A stretch of 64,000 nt of DNA from an uncultured Acidimicrobiales bacterium (GTDB taxonomy: Bacteria > Actinomycetota > Acidimicrobiia > Acidimicrobiales > SZUA-35): positions 62,001 through 126,000 of the forward strand of contig CAKZXA010000054.1 in NCBI GenBank assembly GCA_937922045.1, given 5' to 3'. The first letter of the stretch is position 1, and every line of letters starts with the position of its first letter. Under the pieces are notes generated by a model that worked only from the letters and a program-made list of their open reading frames with translations, was not told where the DNA came from and ran no database searches. This document shows, piece after piece, positions 1 to 9,167 of this stretch. Position numbers and translations under genes: made by a program.

Positions 1-45
1 TGGAGGGTTCCGACTCGAGACAGTTATCCCGTTTGGAGGTGGATG

Positions 46-393
46 ATGGTTTCGCGACTTGAAGTTCCCGACAACGATGTGCTGGACATGTTGCCGGTTG
101 AAGTCATCAGGCACGAGGAACCTTGGGTGGCCACTGTTCGAGCTATCGCTGATGATGGTCTCATCGCTGAGATGACATGGGACGAGGTCGCAGCATCTGT
201 TGCGGTCAGAGTTCTTCAGGACGATGCGGTGATGGTGCGGCTGGAGCGGGAGTCGATGAGAAGCGTTCGAGTTCTCAGCAGTGACCTTGGCCTGCACTTC
301 GAAGCAGCATTGTTTGCAGTAGAGCTTGGCGGGGTCCTCACCATCGACATCGGCTCAACTGTCATAGTCCGAGATGCCCTGCTGCGCCAATAG
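46..393 (+). CDS. Small hypothetical protein
   Basis: This encodes about 115 residues of unknown function. Two consecutive ATG codons occur at 43 and 46; a strong GGAGG ribosome site at 35-39 is better spaced for the second, so 46 was chosen. The protein is acidic, mixed alpha/beta in appearance, with no signal peptide, membrane segment or cysteine motif that I recognise. Its codon use is like the neighbouring real genes and the start is well supported, so it is probably expressed. No partner can be assigned because the upstream side is cut off by the window edge. I do not recognise a family. Confidence 0.5.
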   Translation: MVSRLEVPDNDVLDMLPVEVIRHEEPWVATVRAIADDGLIAEMTWDEVAASVAVRVLQDDAVMVRLERESMRSVRVLSSDLGLHFEAALFAVELGGVLTIDIGSTVIVRDALLRQ

Positions 394-918
394 ATCGTTT
401 GGTCGAGGCTGCATCGCGAGAGCTGAGCGTTGTGGCGATGAACAACAATCCGGTATCGGGCGCTGTTGAGAAGTGGGGGACTCGACTTCCGGTTGAGATG
501 CCGATGACTGGCCCAAGCGGAGCTGGGGTTGTACGTGAGCGGTCTACCAGAGCATCGAGTGCCCGCCGAGCGCTGGCGGTCGTCCTGAAGTCCATTCGGA
601 TCCGTACGCGGCCGACGAGGTTGATGTCGTCGACAACTCGGCCAAAGGGCCTTTTTCGGTGCTGGCGATCTGTGCATTGGGAGGTCGTGGATTAGGCGAG
701 CTCACCAGCGATCGGAGACACAGTATGAATGAACCCTGTTGTGCCGGTGATGATGTCAGCGAGTTGCCTGACACTGGCGATCAAGATGTGGATCTGGTTG
801 ACGAAGAGCGTGATTGGCGTCGTGCTGCAGGAGCTCGTCGGGGTCGCCTTTCTGATCTTCACACTGCTCCTTTCGGGCGCTGGTCCGGCTTCTCGGCAGG
901 CAATTAGGTGGTCTCATA
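394..918. other. Region without a convincing gene
   Basis: Several short open frames cross these 525 bases but none has family resemblance, a good ribosome site and steady codon use together. One frame around 610-700 reads like coding sequence and another at 729-870 is hydrophobic, so this may be decayed coding DNA. I see no repeat, RNA gene or clear regulatory site. Confidence 0.4.
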
Positions 919-1140
919 GTGATACCATCGCTGGCTATGGCAATGACCTTGCGTCTGACCGACGAAGAACATGCAGCCCTGCGAGAGCGAGCTGAGGTTG
1001 AGGGGATCTCGATGCAGGAGGCGGCGCGGCAGGCGGTGCGTGAGTTTGTGGCCAGGTCGGCTCATCGTGACCGGATCGCCGAAGCCGCCACACTAATTAG
1101 TGACCGTCATGCCGACGCCTTGCGTCGTCTCGGCGAGTGA
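919..1140 (+). CDS. RHH-type antitoxin of a Doc toxin pair
   Basis: A 73-residue protein resembling ribbon-helix-helix (CopG/Arc-like) antitoxins. The segment MTLRLTDEEH followed by a helix rich in Glu and Arg (about residues 9-45) is typical of such DNA-binding antitoxins. The GTG start at 919 was preferred because AGGTGG lies eight bases upstream; ATG codons at 937 and 943 are alternatives that begin right at the conserved part. Its stop overlaps the start of the following Doc-like toxin by four bases (GTGA), as expected when antitoxin and toxin are translated together. It is inferred to neutralise the toxin with its C-terminal tail and to repress the operon. Confidence 0.75.
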   Translation: MIPSLAMAMTLRLTDEEHAALRERAEVEGISMQEAARQAVREFVARSAHRDRIAEAATLISDRHADALRRLGE

Positions 1141-1526
1141 GCAAACAATTCGATTACCTCGACCTCGACGATCTGCTTGGTCTGGCGGAACGGTTACTCG
1201 GATCGAATCCGCCCATACGCGACCTTGGCCTTCTTGGCTCCGCTGTTGCTCGGCCGCGCACAACTGCCTTTGGTGCCGATGCCTACCCCGACATCTGGAC
1301 CAAGGCAGCGTCGCTTCTGCAGTCGATCGTGAAGAACCACGCTTTGGTCGATGGCAACAAGCGGCTCGGTTGGTTGGCGACAGCCGTCTTTCTGGAAATC
1401 AACGACGCAAGCGCCAGCAGTGTTGGCAACGACGATGTCTACGAGCTTGTGATGAGCGTGGCGTCAGGCGATCTGTCGGTCGATCGGATCGCCGTATCGC
1501 TCCGCCGACTACGCGAGGGCGATTAG
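1137..1526 (+). CDS. doc: Doc/Fic-family toxin
   Basis: A 129-residue death-on-curing family protein. The diagnostic loop HALVDGNKRLGW (about residues 67-78) matches the Doc variant H-x-x-x-D-G-N-K-R rather than the AMPylating Fic form HPFxxGNGR; family members of the Doc type phosphorylate EF-Tu and block translation. The second motif position is Leu instead of the usual Phe. The GTG start overlaps the antitoxin stop by four bases, giving the antitoxin-toxin order typical of type II modules. Length is normal for the family and no key residue is missing, so the toxin looks intact. Its target is inferred from the family only. Confidence 0.85.
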   Translation: MSKQFDYLDLDDLLGLAERLLGSNPPIRDLGLLGSAVARPRTTAFGADAYPDIWTKAASLLQSIVKNHALVDGNKRLGWLATAVFLEINDASASSVGNDDVYELVMSVASGDLSVDRIAVSLRRLREGD

Positions 1527-1575
1527 GCCGCCAGGTAAGAGTCGGACTAGATCGACGCCACCGCTCAGCGCTCGG

Positions 1576-2382
1576 TCATGCGAACATGCCTGAGCGGTCA
1601 CGCACGACGCGTCCACCCACGACGGCCCCATCGGCCACCCGGACGATGCCGGCGCTGCGGAGCATGGCCGGGCTACCGACTCGATCGGGCTTACCTGCGC
1701 CGCCGAGATACTCGCCTGTCTGGGTCACATGAAAGGCCACCCGATCGCCAGCTGAGAAGAGATCGTCAATCGTCGTGGCGGTCACCTCGACCAGTGGCCC
1801 GCAGGCATGGCCGTCCCACTCGTCGTCGAAATCGACACCGCCGGTGCCGTGAATCGAACCAGCGCTCAGCCAGGCTCCGACCACGCCCTCGGCCGCCTCG
1901 TCCGCTGCCACCGGCTGCTCATCCCAGGGCGCCACCGCTGGTGGCTCCAACCGATTGATCGTTCCGTCGGCCAGCTGACGGCGGCGGGCGTAATAGTCTT
2001 CGAGCGCCCAGTTGCTCGTCAGCTGCGACCCGTTCCAGTAGTAGAGCCCGATCCCGGCCCAGGCGGCTTGAGCGCCGTCGTGGCGGATCGACGCCCCATG
2101 TTGGCTGAACCTCAACGCCAGACGGTCACCGTTGCACATCACCTCGTTCGCCGTCATGCCGAGCCCAGGGAACTGCTTCATCTGGGCCGCCACCGCAGGC
2201 ACGTAGACCTCATCGCGCGGGCCCAAATCGTGGCCGCCGATGTGCAGCACGTAGTTGGGGTGCATGATCTCGGCGCAAACCTCAGGGTTGCCGCACGCCA
2301 AATAGTCGAGCACGTAGCGCCGGATCAGCCCGACAAACGGATGCGACCCAGCTGGCTGCGACGAATCATCGCGCCCGGTCAT
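1576..2382 (-). CDS. NTF2-like (SnoaL-type) protein, tandem domains
   Basis: A 268-residue soluble protein made of two NTF2/SnoaL-like cone-shaped domains (about residues 15-135 and 155-262). Such folds serve as polyketide cyclases, isomerases or ester-handling accessory proteins; the substrate cannot be read from sequence. The start overlaps the stop of the acyl-CoA synthetase gene by four bases (ATGA), so it is the last gene of a four-gene minus-strand operon for acyl-CoA metabolism. A role in processing a cyclic or steroid-like acyl-CoA is possible but inferred only from this position. Confidence 0.65.
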   Translation of the reverse strand: MTGRDDSSQPAGSHPFVGLIRRYVLDYLACGNPEVCAEIMHPNYVLHIGGHDLGPRDEVYVPAVAAQMKQFPGLGMTANEVMCNGDRLALRFSQHGASIRHDGAQAAWAGIGLYYWNGSQLTSNWALEDYYARRRQLADGTINRLEPPAVAPWDEQPVAADEAAEGVVGAWLSAGSIHGTGGVDFDDEWDGHACGPLVEVTATTIDDLFSAGDRVAFHVTQTGEYLGGAGKPDRVGSPAMLRSAGIVRVADGAVVGGRVVRDRSGMFA

Positions 2383-3989
2383 GAGATCTTTCGATCACGG
2401 TCTTGCCAATAGGGGGCTCGAAGCTGAGTCTTGAGAACCTTGCCTGAAGCGTTGCGCGGCAGCGCCTCGACGACGTCCATCGAGGTCGGCGCCTTGTATC
2501 GAGCCAGACGGTTCCGGCACAGCTCGACCAGCTCTTCGAACTCGACCACAACCCCCGGCTTCGGAACAACGATCGCCTTCACCGTCTCACCCCAGCGCTC
2601 GTCCGGCACCCCGATCACCGCCACCTCCGCAATACCAGGATGGTCGTACAACACGTTTTCGACCTCAGCCGGATACACATTCTCTGCCCCAGAGACGATC
2701 ATGTCTTTGAACCGATCGAAGAGGAACAGATAGCCCTCGGCATCGGCATACGCGGCGTCGCCAGTTCTGAGCCAACCGTCTTCAGTGATCGCCTCAGCGG
2801 TAGCCTCCGGCCGGTTGCGGTAGCCGGGCGTGTTCTGCGCCGACCGGGTCCAGATTTCACCAACCTCGCCAACGCCAGCATCCACCGGCTGACCGCTGTT
2901 GATGCTGGCCGGGTCGACCACCCGAAGCTCCACCCACGGCAGCGGACGACCACACGAACGAAGCAACCCGGCCCGAGGACCATCGGGATCGTGAGCATCG
3001 GGTGCGAGGGTCACGATCGACCCTGCGGTTTCGGTCATCCCGTATGCCTGTATGAACCCACAACCCAGCACGTCGATGGCTCGGCGCAGAACCGACTCGC
3101 CGATCGGGGCCGCGCCGTAAACCAGGAGCTCGAGACGGGCTAAGTCGGCATCGTCGATGCCGGGCACGTCGAGCAGCATCTGAATGACCGCAGGAACGAA
3201 GAACGTATGCGTAACACGATGGGTGGCCAGGTTGTCGACGATGGCAGCCGGATCAGCATCGCGCCGCAAGATGGTGTGCCCGCCGTGGCAGAACGCCGAC
3301 AGGCCATACCCCATGCCGCCGACATGAAACAAAGGCATCGCAACCAGGTTGACGCTGGCCTCAGTGAACCCGTAGCCCACGCCCGCAATCCACGTGCTGT
3401 GGACCATGTTGCGGTTGGTGAGCTGTGCCCCCTTCGGCAGCCCGGTCGTGCCCGAGGTGTAGAGAATAAAGACGATCTCTTCGGGGTCGACGTCGACTGC
3501 CGGGAGTTGAGCTACAGCTGCGTCCACCCGTCGCTCCCACTCACCGGTGGAGTAGACAACCAGGCCTTCAGTCGCTCTGACCTGGTCGGTCACCAGATGG
3601 TCGAGATCAGGATCGACCACGAGTACCGCGGGCTCTGCGTCGGCCAAGATGGCCTCGATCTCTGGTGGAGCGAGCCGCCAGTTGAGGCCGACAAGAGCGG
3701 CCCCGATCTTGCTGGCCGCGAACCCGAGCTCGAAGAACACCGGGCCGTTTGGCGCCAGAATGGCCACACGCTGGCCCCGTCCCACGCCAGTATCAAGGAG
3801 GACGTTCGCCGTCTGGGAACTTCGCCGATCGAGTTCGGCATAGGACTGGGTGGTGGCCTGATCCCCATCCACAAAGGTGAGCGCCGGAGCATCCGGACGT
3901 TCGAGAGCAAACCGCTGCACGATGTGGGCCAGCGTGGCCGGAAGCGGGAGATCAGACGGTGTCGTGGACAGATCGATTGAGTCGACCAT
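2379..3989 (-). CDS. Acyl-CoA synthetase (FadD-like AMP-binding enzyme)
   Basis: A 536-residue member of the ANL adenylating family that activates a carboxylic acid to its CoA thioester through an acyl-AMP. The nucleotide loop YTSGTTGLPKG lies at about 177-187, the adenine motif QAYGMTETAG near 320, the hinge region TGDAAYADAEGYLFLFDR near 425-445, and the catalytic Lys in NASGKVLK near 516, all as expected. The ATG at 3989 overlaps the stop of the acyl-CoA dehydrogenase gene by one base (TGATG) and its own stop overlaps the NTF2-like gene. It is therefore cotranscribed with two beta-oxidation enzymes. Substrate chain length or ring type is not deducible. Confidence 0.9.
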   Translation of the reverse strand: MVDSIDLSTTPSDLPLPATLAHIVQRFALERPDAPALTFVDGDQATTQSYAELDRRSSQTANVLLDTGVGRGQRVAILAPNGPVFFELGFAASKIGAALVGLNWRLAPPEIEAILADAEPAVLVVDPDLDHLVTDQVRATEGLVVYSTGEWERRVDAAVAQLPAVDVDPEEIVFILYTSGTTGLPKGAQLTNRNMVHSTWIAGVGYGFTEASVNLVAMPLFHVGGMGYGLSAFCHGGHTILRRDADPAAIVDNLATHRVTHTFFVPAVIQMLLDVPGIDDADLARLELLVYGAAPIGESVLRRAIDVLGCGFIQAYGMTETAGSIVTLAPDAHDPDGPRAGLLRSCGRPLPWVELRVVDPASINSGQPVDAGVGEVGEIWTRSAQNTPGYRNRPEATAEAITEDGWLRTGDAAYADAEGYLFLFDRFKDMIVSGAENVYPAEVENVLYDHPGIAEVAVIGVPDERWGETVKAIVVPKPGVVVEFEELVELCRNRLARYKAPTSMDVVEALPRNASGKVLKTQLRAPYWQDRDRKIS

Positions 3990-5167
3990 CAGTAGCTCTT
4001 CGGCAGCCCGAGGCTGTGCTGGGCCACGAAGTTCAGGATCATCTCCCGGCTCACCGGCGCCGTTTTATGGAGCCTGGCCACGAACCACAGATCGGCCAGG
4101 CCGTACTCCAACGCCAGCCCATTGCCGCCAAGGGTCTGGATCGACTGGTCGAGGGCCACAAGCGACGAGTCTGCGGCCGCAAACTTCGCCATATTCGCAG
4201 CCTCGCCCGCACCGGGTGAGCCCTCGTCGAAGAGCGCAGCAGCCCGAGCCGTCATCAGCCTGGCTTGCTGCACCGCAATATAGGCCGACGCTAGTGGATG
4301 GGCCACACCCTGATGAGCCCCGATCGGGGTGTTCCACACCTCCCGATCCTTGGCATAGGCCGCGGCGGTCTCGAGTCCGAACCGGGCGATGCCGTTGTTG
4401 ATGGCGGCCGCAGAAACCCGTTCCGGGTTCAATCCAGCGAACACTTGACGCAACCCATTGCCCTCGGTCCCGATCAGGGCATCAGGGCCGAGCTCCACAT
4501 CATCAAAGAACACCGTGAACTGCTTCTCGGCGGCCTGAACCGCACACGGGATGTCTTGGGTGGTGATGCCCGGAGCGTCGGCTGCAACAACGAAAAGGGA
4601 CAAGCGGTGGCGACCACTCGGGTCGGGGTCGCCGCTGCGGGCCACGACCAGGATCGAATCAGCTTCGTCGACCCCCGAGGTGTAGTACTTGGTGCCGCTA
4701 AGCAGCCAGCCATCGCCGTTGGCCATTGCCGTCGTTGTGATGCGGTGAGTGTTCGTGCCAGCATCGGGTTCGGTGATGGCGAACGACATGCGAAGAGTGC
4801 CGTTCGCAATGCCGGGCAGCCATCGCTTCTTCATGTCGTCGGAGCCGTGTTGGGTGATGATGGGGGCCGTGATCGAACCGATCACGAGCGACAAGACCGG
4901 GCAACCCAGCGCCGCAGTTTCCTCGATCACGATGTTGTAGTCGGCCAAACCGCCGCCACCGCCACCATCGGCCGCGGGGATATGCACGCCGAGAAAGCCG
5001 GACTCAGCGAGAGCGGCCCATAGTTCGGTCGGCTTCGCGTCTCGCTCGACCACATCCTGGAAATACTTCCGACCGAACTTGCCGACCACCCCAGCCACCG
5101 AGGCTCGAAGCTCCGGGTGGTGATCCTGGGTATCAACCAGGTCTGAACCAAACATCGTTGCTGCCAT
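3989..5167 (-). CDS. Acyl-CoA dehydrogenase
   Basis: A 392-residue FAD-dependent acyl-CoA dehydrogenase, full length for the family, catalysing alpha,beta-desaturation of an acyl-CoA. The signature FAITEPDAGTNTHR (about residues 130-145) and the C-terminal helical part with QSIQTLGGNGLALEYGL are clear. The ATG at 5167 overlaps the stop of the 3-hydroxyacyl-CoA dehydrogenase gene (TGATG), so translation is coupled. With the synthetase downstream and the hydroxyacyl-CoA dehydrogenase upstream it supplies the first oxidation step of a beta-oxidation-like route. No enoyl-CoA hydratase or thiolase is encoded in the same operon. Confidence 0.93.
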   Translation of the reverse strand: MAATMFGSDLVDTQDHHPELRASVAGVVGKFGRKYFQDVVERDAKPTELWAALAESGFLGVHIPAADGGGGGGLADYNIVIEETAALGCPVLSLVIGSITAPIITQHGSDDMKKRWLPGIANGTLRMSFAITEPDAGTNTHRITTTAMANGDGWLLSGTKYYTSGVDEADSILVVARSGDPDPSGRHRLSLFVVAADAPGITTQDIPCAVQAAEKQFTVFFDDVELGPDALIGTEGNGLRQVFAGLNPERVSAAAINNGIARFGLETAAAYAKDREVWNTPIGAHQGVAHPLASAYIAVQQARLMTARAAALFDEGSPGAGEAANMAKFAAADSSLVALDQSIQTLGGNGLALEYGLADLWFVARLHKTAPVSREMILNFVAQHSLGLPKSY

Positions 5168-6054
5168 CAGGTCTCCTGTTGCTCTACTGGTGGTGTGGCC
5201 GATTGTTCCTTTGGCCAGTGGTGGAAGCCCTGCCCACTCTTCTGTCCTAGCTCACCGGCTGTGACCTTGTCGATGAGGATCTGGGGTGGGGCGAATCGAG
5301 AGCCATAGCTTTGTTCGAGCGTGCGGGCAATGTCGAGCCGGACGTCGAGGCCGACGATGTCGCTCAGCCGCAGGGGGCCAACCGGGTGACGGTAGGCCAG
5401 CGTGGCAGCTCGGTCGATATCGATAGCGCTGGCCACACCGTCTTGGAGCATCCGCATCGCTTCGAGCGCTGCCCCCATGTCGAGCCGTGAGGTAGCGAAC
5501 CCTGGCACATCGGTAACAATGATGCTCTCCTTACCCAAGGACTCGACGAAGGTCATAGCCCGGGCAATGGTGTCTTCGCCCGTTGCTGCACCACGGATCA
5601 GTTCAACCAAGGGCAGTGACCAGACAGGGTTGAAGAAGTGCATGCCGATGAACCGGCTGGAGTCGGCGAGAGATCGTGCCAGCAGATCGATAGACAGGGC
5701 GCTGGTGTTGGTGGCGATCAACGTCGGGTTGGTGACCTCTATTGCTTGCAGCACCTGTTGTTTGAGATCGAGCTGCTCCGGAACGGTTTCGATGACCAGA
5801 TCCGAGGCCGACGTGAGCTTGTCGATCGAATCGACGACGGTGAGCCGATCTCGGACCGGCGTTGCTTTGGCGTGGGACAGCTTGCCTCGTTTGACGGCTC
5901 CGGCCAGGGCCTCATCGACGACAGCGGCCAGCCTGGCCTGCTGCGATGGGGCCGGTTCAACCACGGTGACCGCCGCTCCCGCCACAGCGAAAACATAGGC
6001 GATTCCGGCACCCATCGTGCCGCCACCAACTACACCGACGAGTCGATCCGTCAC
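5167..6054 (-). CDS. fadB2: 3-hydroxybutyryl-CoA / 3-hydroxyacyl-CoA dehydrogenase
   Basis: A 295-residue NAD-dependent dehydrogenase with an N-terminal Rossmann fold (GVVGGGTMGAGIAYVF at residues 7-22), the middle motif GMHFFNPVWSLPLVE, and the C-terminal helical domain ending with a GQKSGQGFHHW motif. This matches stand-alone PaaH/FadB2-type enzymes that oxidise 3-hydroxyacyl-CoA to 3-ketoacyl-CoA. It is the first gene of a minus-strand operon with acyl-CoA dehydrogenase, acyl-CoA synthetase and an NTF2-like gene, each overlapping the next. The gene symbol is by family resemblance; the natural chain length is unknown. Confidence 0.9.
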   Translation of the reverse strand: MTDRLVGVVGGGTMGAGIAYVFAVAGAAVTVVEPAPSQQARLAAVVDEALAGAVKRGKLSHAKATPVRDRLTVVDSIDKLTSASDLVIETVPEQLDLKQQVLQAIEVTNPTLIATNTSALSIDLLARSLADSSRFIGMHFFNPVWSLPLVELIRGAATGEDTIARAMTFVESLGKESIIVTDVPGFATSRLDMGAALEAMRMLQDGVASAIDIDRAATLAYRHPVGPLRLSDIVGLDVRLDIARTLEQSYGSRFAPPQILIDKVTAGELGQKSGQGFHHWPKEQSATPPVEQQET

Positions 6055-6102
6055 GGCGATTGCCTCATGTCTCTGCGTGCAGCCGTAGAGCGAAAATGCT
6101 GG

Positions 6103-6636
6103 CTAGTAGCCGCCGTTGTCATAGTGGACGGAGGCAGGCTCTTCGGCCGAGATGATCGCGGCTGTCGTTGAGACGACGACGGTTCGACGTGATCGCTCGC
6201 CCATGCGTTTCTGGATCTTCCGGAGCAGGAGTTCGATCTCGGACTTGGTTTCGCTCGCTGCTACCCGGCGAACCTTCCCGTTTGACAGCTCGATCTTCAG
6301 GTAATGAGTCTCGGTGATCTTCTTGGTTCGTTGCGCACCGATACGAATGTCGGTCATGCTGGCCAAAACCGCCACCGGCAGAACCACAACAGTTGCCAAC
6401 AGGAAGAGCAGGCCCAGAACAATGCCATCGGTCATCGTCAGCTCGATGATGGCGCCAAGAGCCAAGAAACCATAGACCGTGGCCCAGGCTTTTGGATCCA
6501 TTCGACGTTCCCGGCGTTCCTGCTCGACCCAGATCGCTTCGCTGTGGGAATCCGAAAACACCCGAACAATGTGGTCGACGCGGTACTGCTGGCTGCCGAG
6601 TCGAAGCGTCTCCTGCGATATCCGGACCTCCTCCAT
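6103..6636 (-). CDS. DUF6232-like membrane protein
   Basis: A 177-residue protein with an N-terminal soluble strand-rich part (residues 1-45, including SQQYRVDHIVRV), two adjacent hydrophobic segments (about 54-70 and 73-92) forming a hairpin in the membrane, and a basic C-terminal cytosolic part rich in Lys, Arg and Glu. This architecture resembles DUF6232 proteins of actinobacteria, whose function is unknown. It sits alone, in the same direction as the lipid operon but 48 bases upstream of it, so cotranscription is possible. Assignment to the domain family is by architecture, not by a decisive motif. Confidence 0.6.
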   Translation of the reverse strand: MEEVRISQETLRLGSQQYRVDHIVRVFSDSHSEAIWVEQERRERRMDPKAWATVYGFLALGAIIELTMTDGIVLGLLFLLATVVVLPVAVLASMTDIRIGAQRTKKITETHYLKIELSNGKVRRVAASETKSEIELLLRKIQKRMGERSRRTVVVSTTAAIISAEEPASVHYDNGGY

Positions 6637-6745
6637 GCATCATTCTTAGCAGCTCTCCTCCCGCAACTTGCAGCAGCTGCGAGATGAACGTCGCGGCAAG
6701 GCCGAGGCGAGAGGTTAGCCCTCCCGCCTCGGCGCCGCTCAGGTC

Positions 6746-7903
6746 TTAGGAACCCTTTGCTTCCTCGTAGCGATTTGTTGCCTCTTCGACCGCAACCATC
6801 TGCTTGTCGGCCAGCTCGGGGCGTGCAGCTCTCGCACGCTCGGCTGCGCCGACGGTCGATTCGGCTTGACCCTGGAAATGGGGCATCACATGGCGGGCAA
6901 ACAGCTCGTAGCTCTTCTTCGTCGCCTGATTGTTGGCCCAGTTATGAGCCAAAGTCAGGTAGGCACCAAAGCCACCGTTGGACTGGTCGACCAGTTCTTT
7001 GATCTGGGCGACCGCCATCTCTGGTGTGCCAACCACGCCGAGACCTCCGTTGACGAAGTCGATCATCTCATCGATGTTGCCGCCGTCAACCGCCATCTGC
7101 GGGAACGCTGCCACGTTCTGGAAGTAGCGGAACCACTGCTCGATGCCGTACTCGACATCCTTTCGAGCCTCTTCCTCGGTCTCGGCGAGATGCATCAGGC
7201 CGACGAGACGCCAGCTATCGCGATCCGCCACCTTGCCGTAGGTAGCGGCGACCTCTTCCTGGATGGTCCAGTGATGGGCGAGCACATCCATGCCGATGGC
7301 AACCGTTGCACCGAGCGACAAGACACCGGCGCCATGCTTGCCAGCGAGGCGTGCTCCCGAAGGTGACGCCACCGCAGCTACCGCAACATCGAAGAGCGGG
7401 TCGCTGTAGGGGCGAAGATGGAGTCGGGCTTCATTGAGCGTGAGTCTGTCGCTCTGATAGTTGACCGGCTTGTCGGTCGTCAGCAGCTGCATCACGATGT
7501 CCATATATTCCTCGAGTAGAGGCCGCATCTGCGACGGCTCCAGCCCGAGCATGGCGGCATCGGTGGGCAGGGCGCCCGGACCCACACCGAACATCACCCG
7601 TCCGCGGGTCAGATGATCGAGCAACACCATACGCTCGGCTACCCACAGCGGATTATGATACGGCAAGGAGACAACACCGGTACCAAGTTTGATGTTTCTC
7701 GTGCGGGCCGCAGCGGCTGCGATGAAGATCTCGGGCGAGGCAACGATCTCGCTACCAGCCGAATGATGTTCGCCGATCCAAGCCTCGTCGAAGCCAAGCC
7801 GGTCCATGTGTTCAACCAGCTCTAGGTCCCATTCGAGCGACAACGTTGGATTGTGGTCCGGTGGGTGGAAAGGAGCGATAAAGCTTCCGAATCGCATACG
7901 CAT
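6746..7903 (-). CDS. Luciferase-like flavin-dependent monooxygenase
   Basis: A 385-residue TIM-barrel enzyme of the bacterial luciferase-like (LLM) family. The N-terminus RMRFGSFIAPFHPPDHNPT, the segment GFDEAWIGEHH (about 36-46) and the stretch LGTGVVSLPYHNPLWVAERM fit the limonene monooxygenase (LimB)-like branch that uses reduced flavin and oxygen. The ATG at 7903 is preceded by an AGGGGG ribosome site about ten bases away and was chosen over the ATG two codons later. It is divergent from the damaged MFS transporter gene. Substrate and whether FMNH2 or F420 is the cofactor are not certain. Confidence 0.85.
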   Translation of the reverse strand: MRMRFGSFIAPFHPPDHNPTLSLEWDLELVEHMDRLGFDEAWIGEHHSAGSEIVASPEIFIAAAAARTRNIKLGTGVVSLPYHNPLWVAERMVLLDHLTRGRVMFGVGPGALPTDAAMLGLEPSQMRPLLEEYMDIVMQLLTTDKPVNYQSDRLTLNEARLHLRPYSDPLFDVAVAAVASPSGARLAGKHGAGVLSLGATVAIGMDVLAHHWTIQEEVAATYGKVADRDSWRLVGLMHLAETEEEARKDVEYGIEQWFRYFQNVAAFPQMAVDGGNIDEMIDFVNGGLGVVGTPEMAVAQIKELVDQSNGGFGAYLTLAHNWANNQATKKSYELFARHVMPHFQGQAESTVGAAERARAARPELADKQMVAVEEATNRYEEAKGS

Positions 7904-8079
7904 AAGTGATGAACCCCCTGGGATTACGCGCTCACGGATTGTGGCCGGTGCCAGATTGTTTGAACTGAACGCCGGATAACTTGCGCGAAATCTAATCCTT
8001 ACTCACCAAACCCTGCCGGGCAAATTGCATCCATTGCCTTGAGCAGACACCATTGCCTCATGCGAGATGCTGGCACCGA

Positions 8080-9166
8080 ATGAGAGGCCGAAACCGCTCG
8101 CTCGTCGCCTGCGTCCTCCTCAGTGGAGCCCTCGGATCGATACACGCATACAGCCTCTTTATTGAACCCTTCGAGACCAAACTAGACGCCAGTCGAGGAG
8201 CGGTAAGCGCGGTCTACTCGGTCGCCCTCCTCATGCTCACCGCCTCCGTCCTGTTGGCCCATCCACTGTTTCGTCGATGTTCGGCTCGGGTGATCGTGCT
8301 CGGTGTGTCTCTAGGAGTGGCCAGTGGTTTGAGCATTGCTGCGGTGGCAACATCGCTGCCGGTGCTGATACTCGGCTACGGGGTTCTCTTCGGTGGTTTC
8401 AATGGCGTTGGTTATGCGCTCGCACTGCAGGCATCGGCTGAAACGAATCCTGGCCGCCGGGGTTTCTCCATGGGAACGGTCACTGCCGCCTACGCGCTTG
8501 GGGCAGCAGCGGGGGCGGCTCTACTGGATCGCACGATCAGCCTCTTTGGGGCGTCCGGAGCATTGTGGTGGCTTGCCGCCGTGATCTTTACCGCCGGCGT
8601 TGTCGCCGCGATGCTGTTACCGGCCGGCGTTTTGATGCCACCCTCTGCACCGACCGCGTCGAACCACATGATCGAACGGGTACTCGTCGTGCTGATGTGG
8701 GCTGCCTATGGGCTCGTCGTCGTGGCTGGCCTGATGGCGCTAGGCCACGCCGCGGCCGTCGTCGATGCTGCCGACCCTTCAACCCGTCTCGCTCCGATCG
8801 CCGTCGTGGCCGCCGGACTGGCCAACGCCCTAGGAGGTGTCGCCGTGGCCTTGACCGCCGATCGCGGCGGGATACGCCGATGGCTCGTATCGCTCCCCAT
8901 CGCATCCGCCGCCGGTCTCGCGGCACTTGCTGCGGCCCAATCAGCCGTCATCGCCACCGGCGCCCTCGTCGTTGTTGCCCTCACCTATGGCGCCGTTATC
9001 GCTGCCTATCCGGTGGCAGTTGGCGAGATATTAGGAGATCACAACTACCCCAGGGTGTACGGGCTCGTGTTCACGGCCTGGGGCCTCGCTGGCCTGGTCG
9101 GGCCGTTTGGCGCCGGGTACATTTTCGACACGACAGGTCGCTATACCCTCGCCTTGATCCTGGCTG
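8080..9166 (+). pseudogene. MFS transporter, C-terminally truncated
   Basis: This encodes a major facilitator superfamily permease resembling the oxalate/formate-antiporter-like branch, with a typical first segment (GALGSIHAYSLFIEPFETKL) and about eleven and a half hydrophobic helices. At about 9160, in the middle of what should be helix 12 (after the residues YTLALILAA), membrane-like sequence stops abruptly. The open frame runs on to a stop at 9399 but with no hydrophobicity and an Arg/Ser/Thr-rich composition typical of out-of-frame reading. From 9168 a different frame encodes the tail of a VOC protein. The start is taken as ATG 8080; a TTG at 8053 is the alternative. Activity is doubtful. 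Confidence 0.7.
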
Positions 9167-9167
9167 C

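Noticed and set aside
729-995. Hydrophobic small open frame upstream of the antitoxin
   Set aside because: It has one hydrophobic stretch but overlaps the antitoxin gene and lacks a good ribosome site; evidence was too weak to call a gene.
3207-3980. Long open frame on the plus strand opposite the acyl-CoA synthetase
   Set aside because: It is antisense to a well-supported gene, has no family resemblance or ribosome site and reflects GC-rich codon bias.
4298-5023. Open frame opposite the acyl-CoA dehydrogenase
   Set aside because: Antisense shadow without any known domain.
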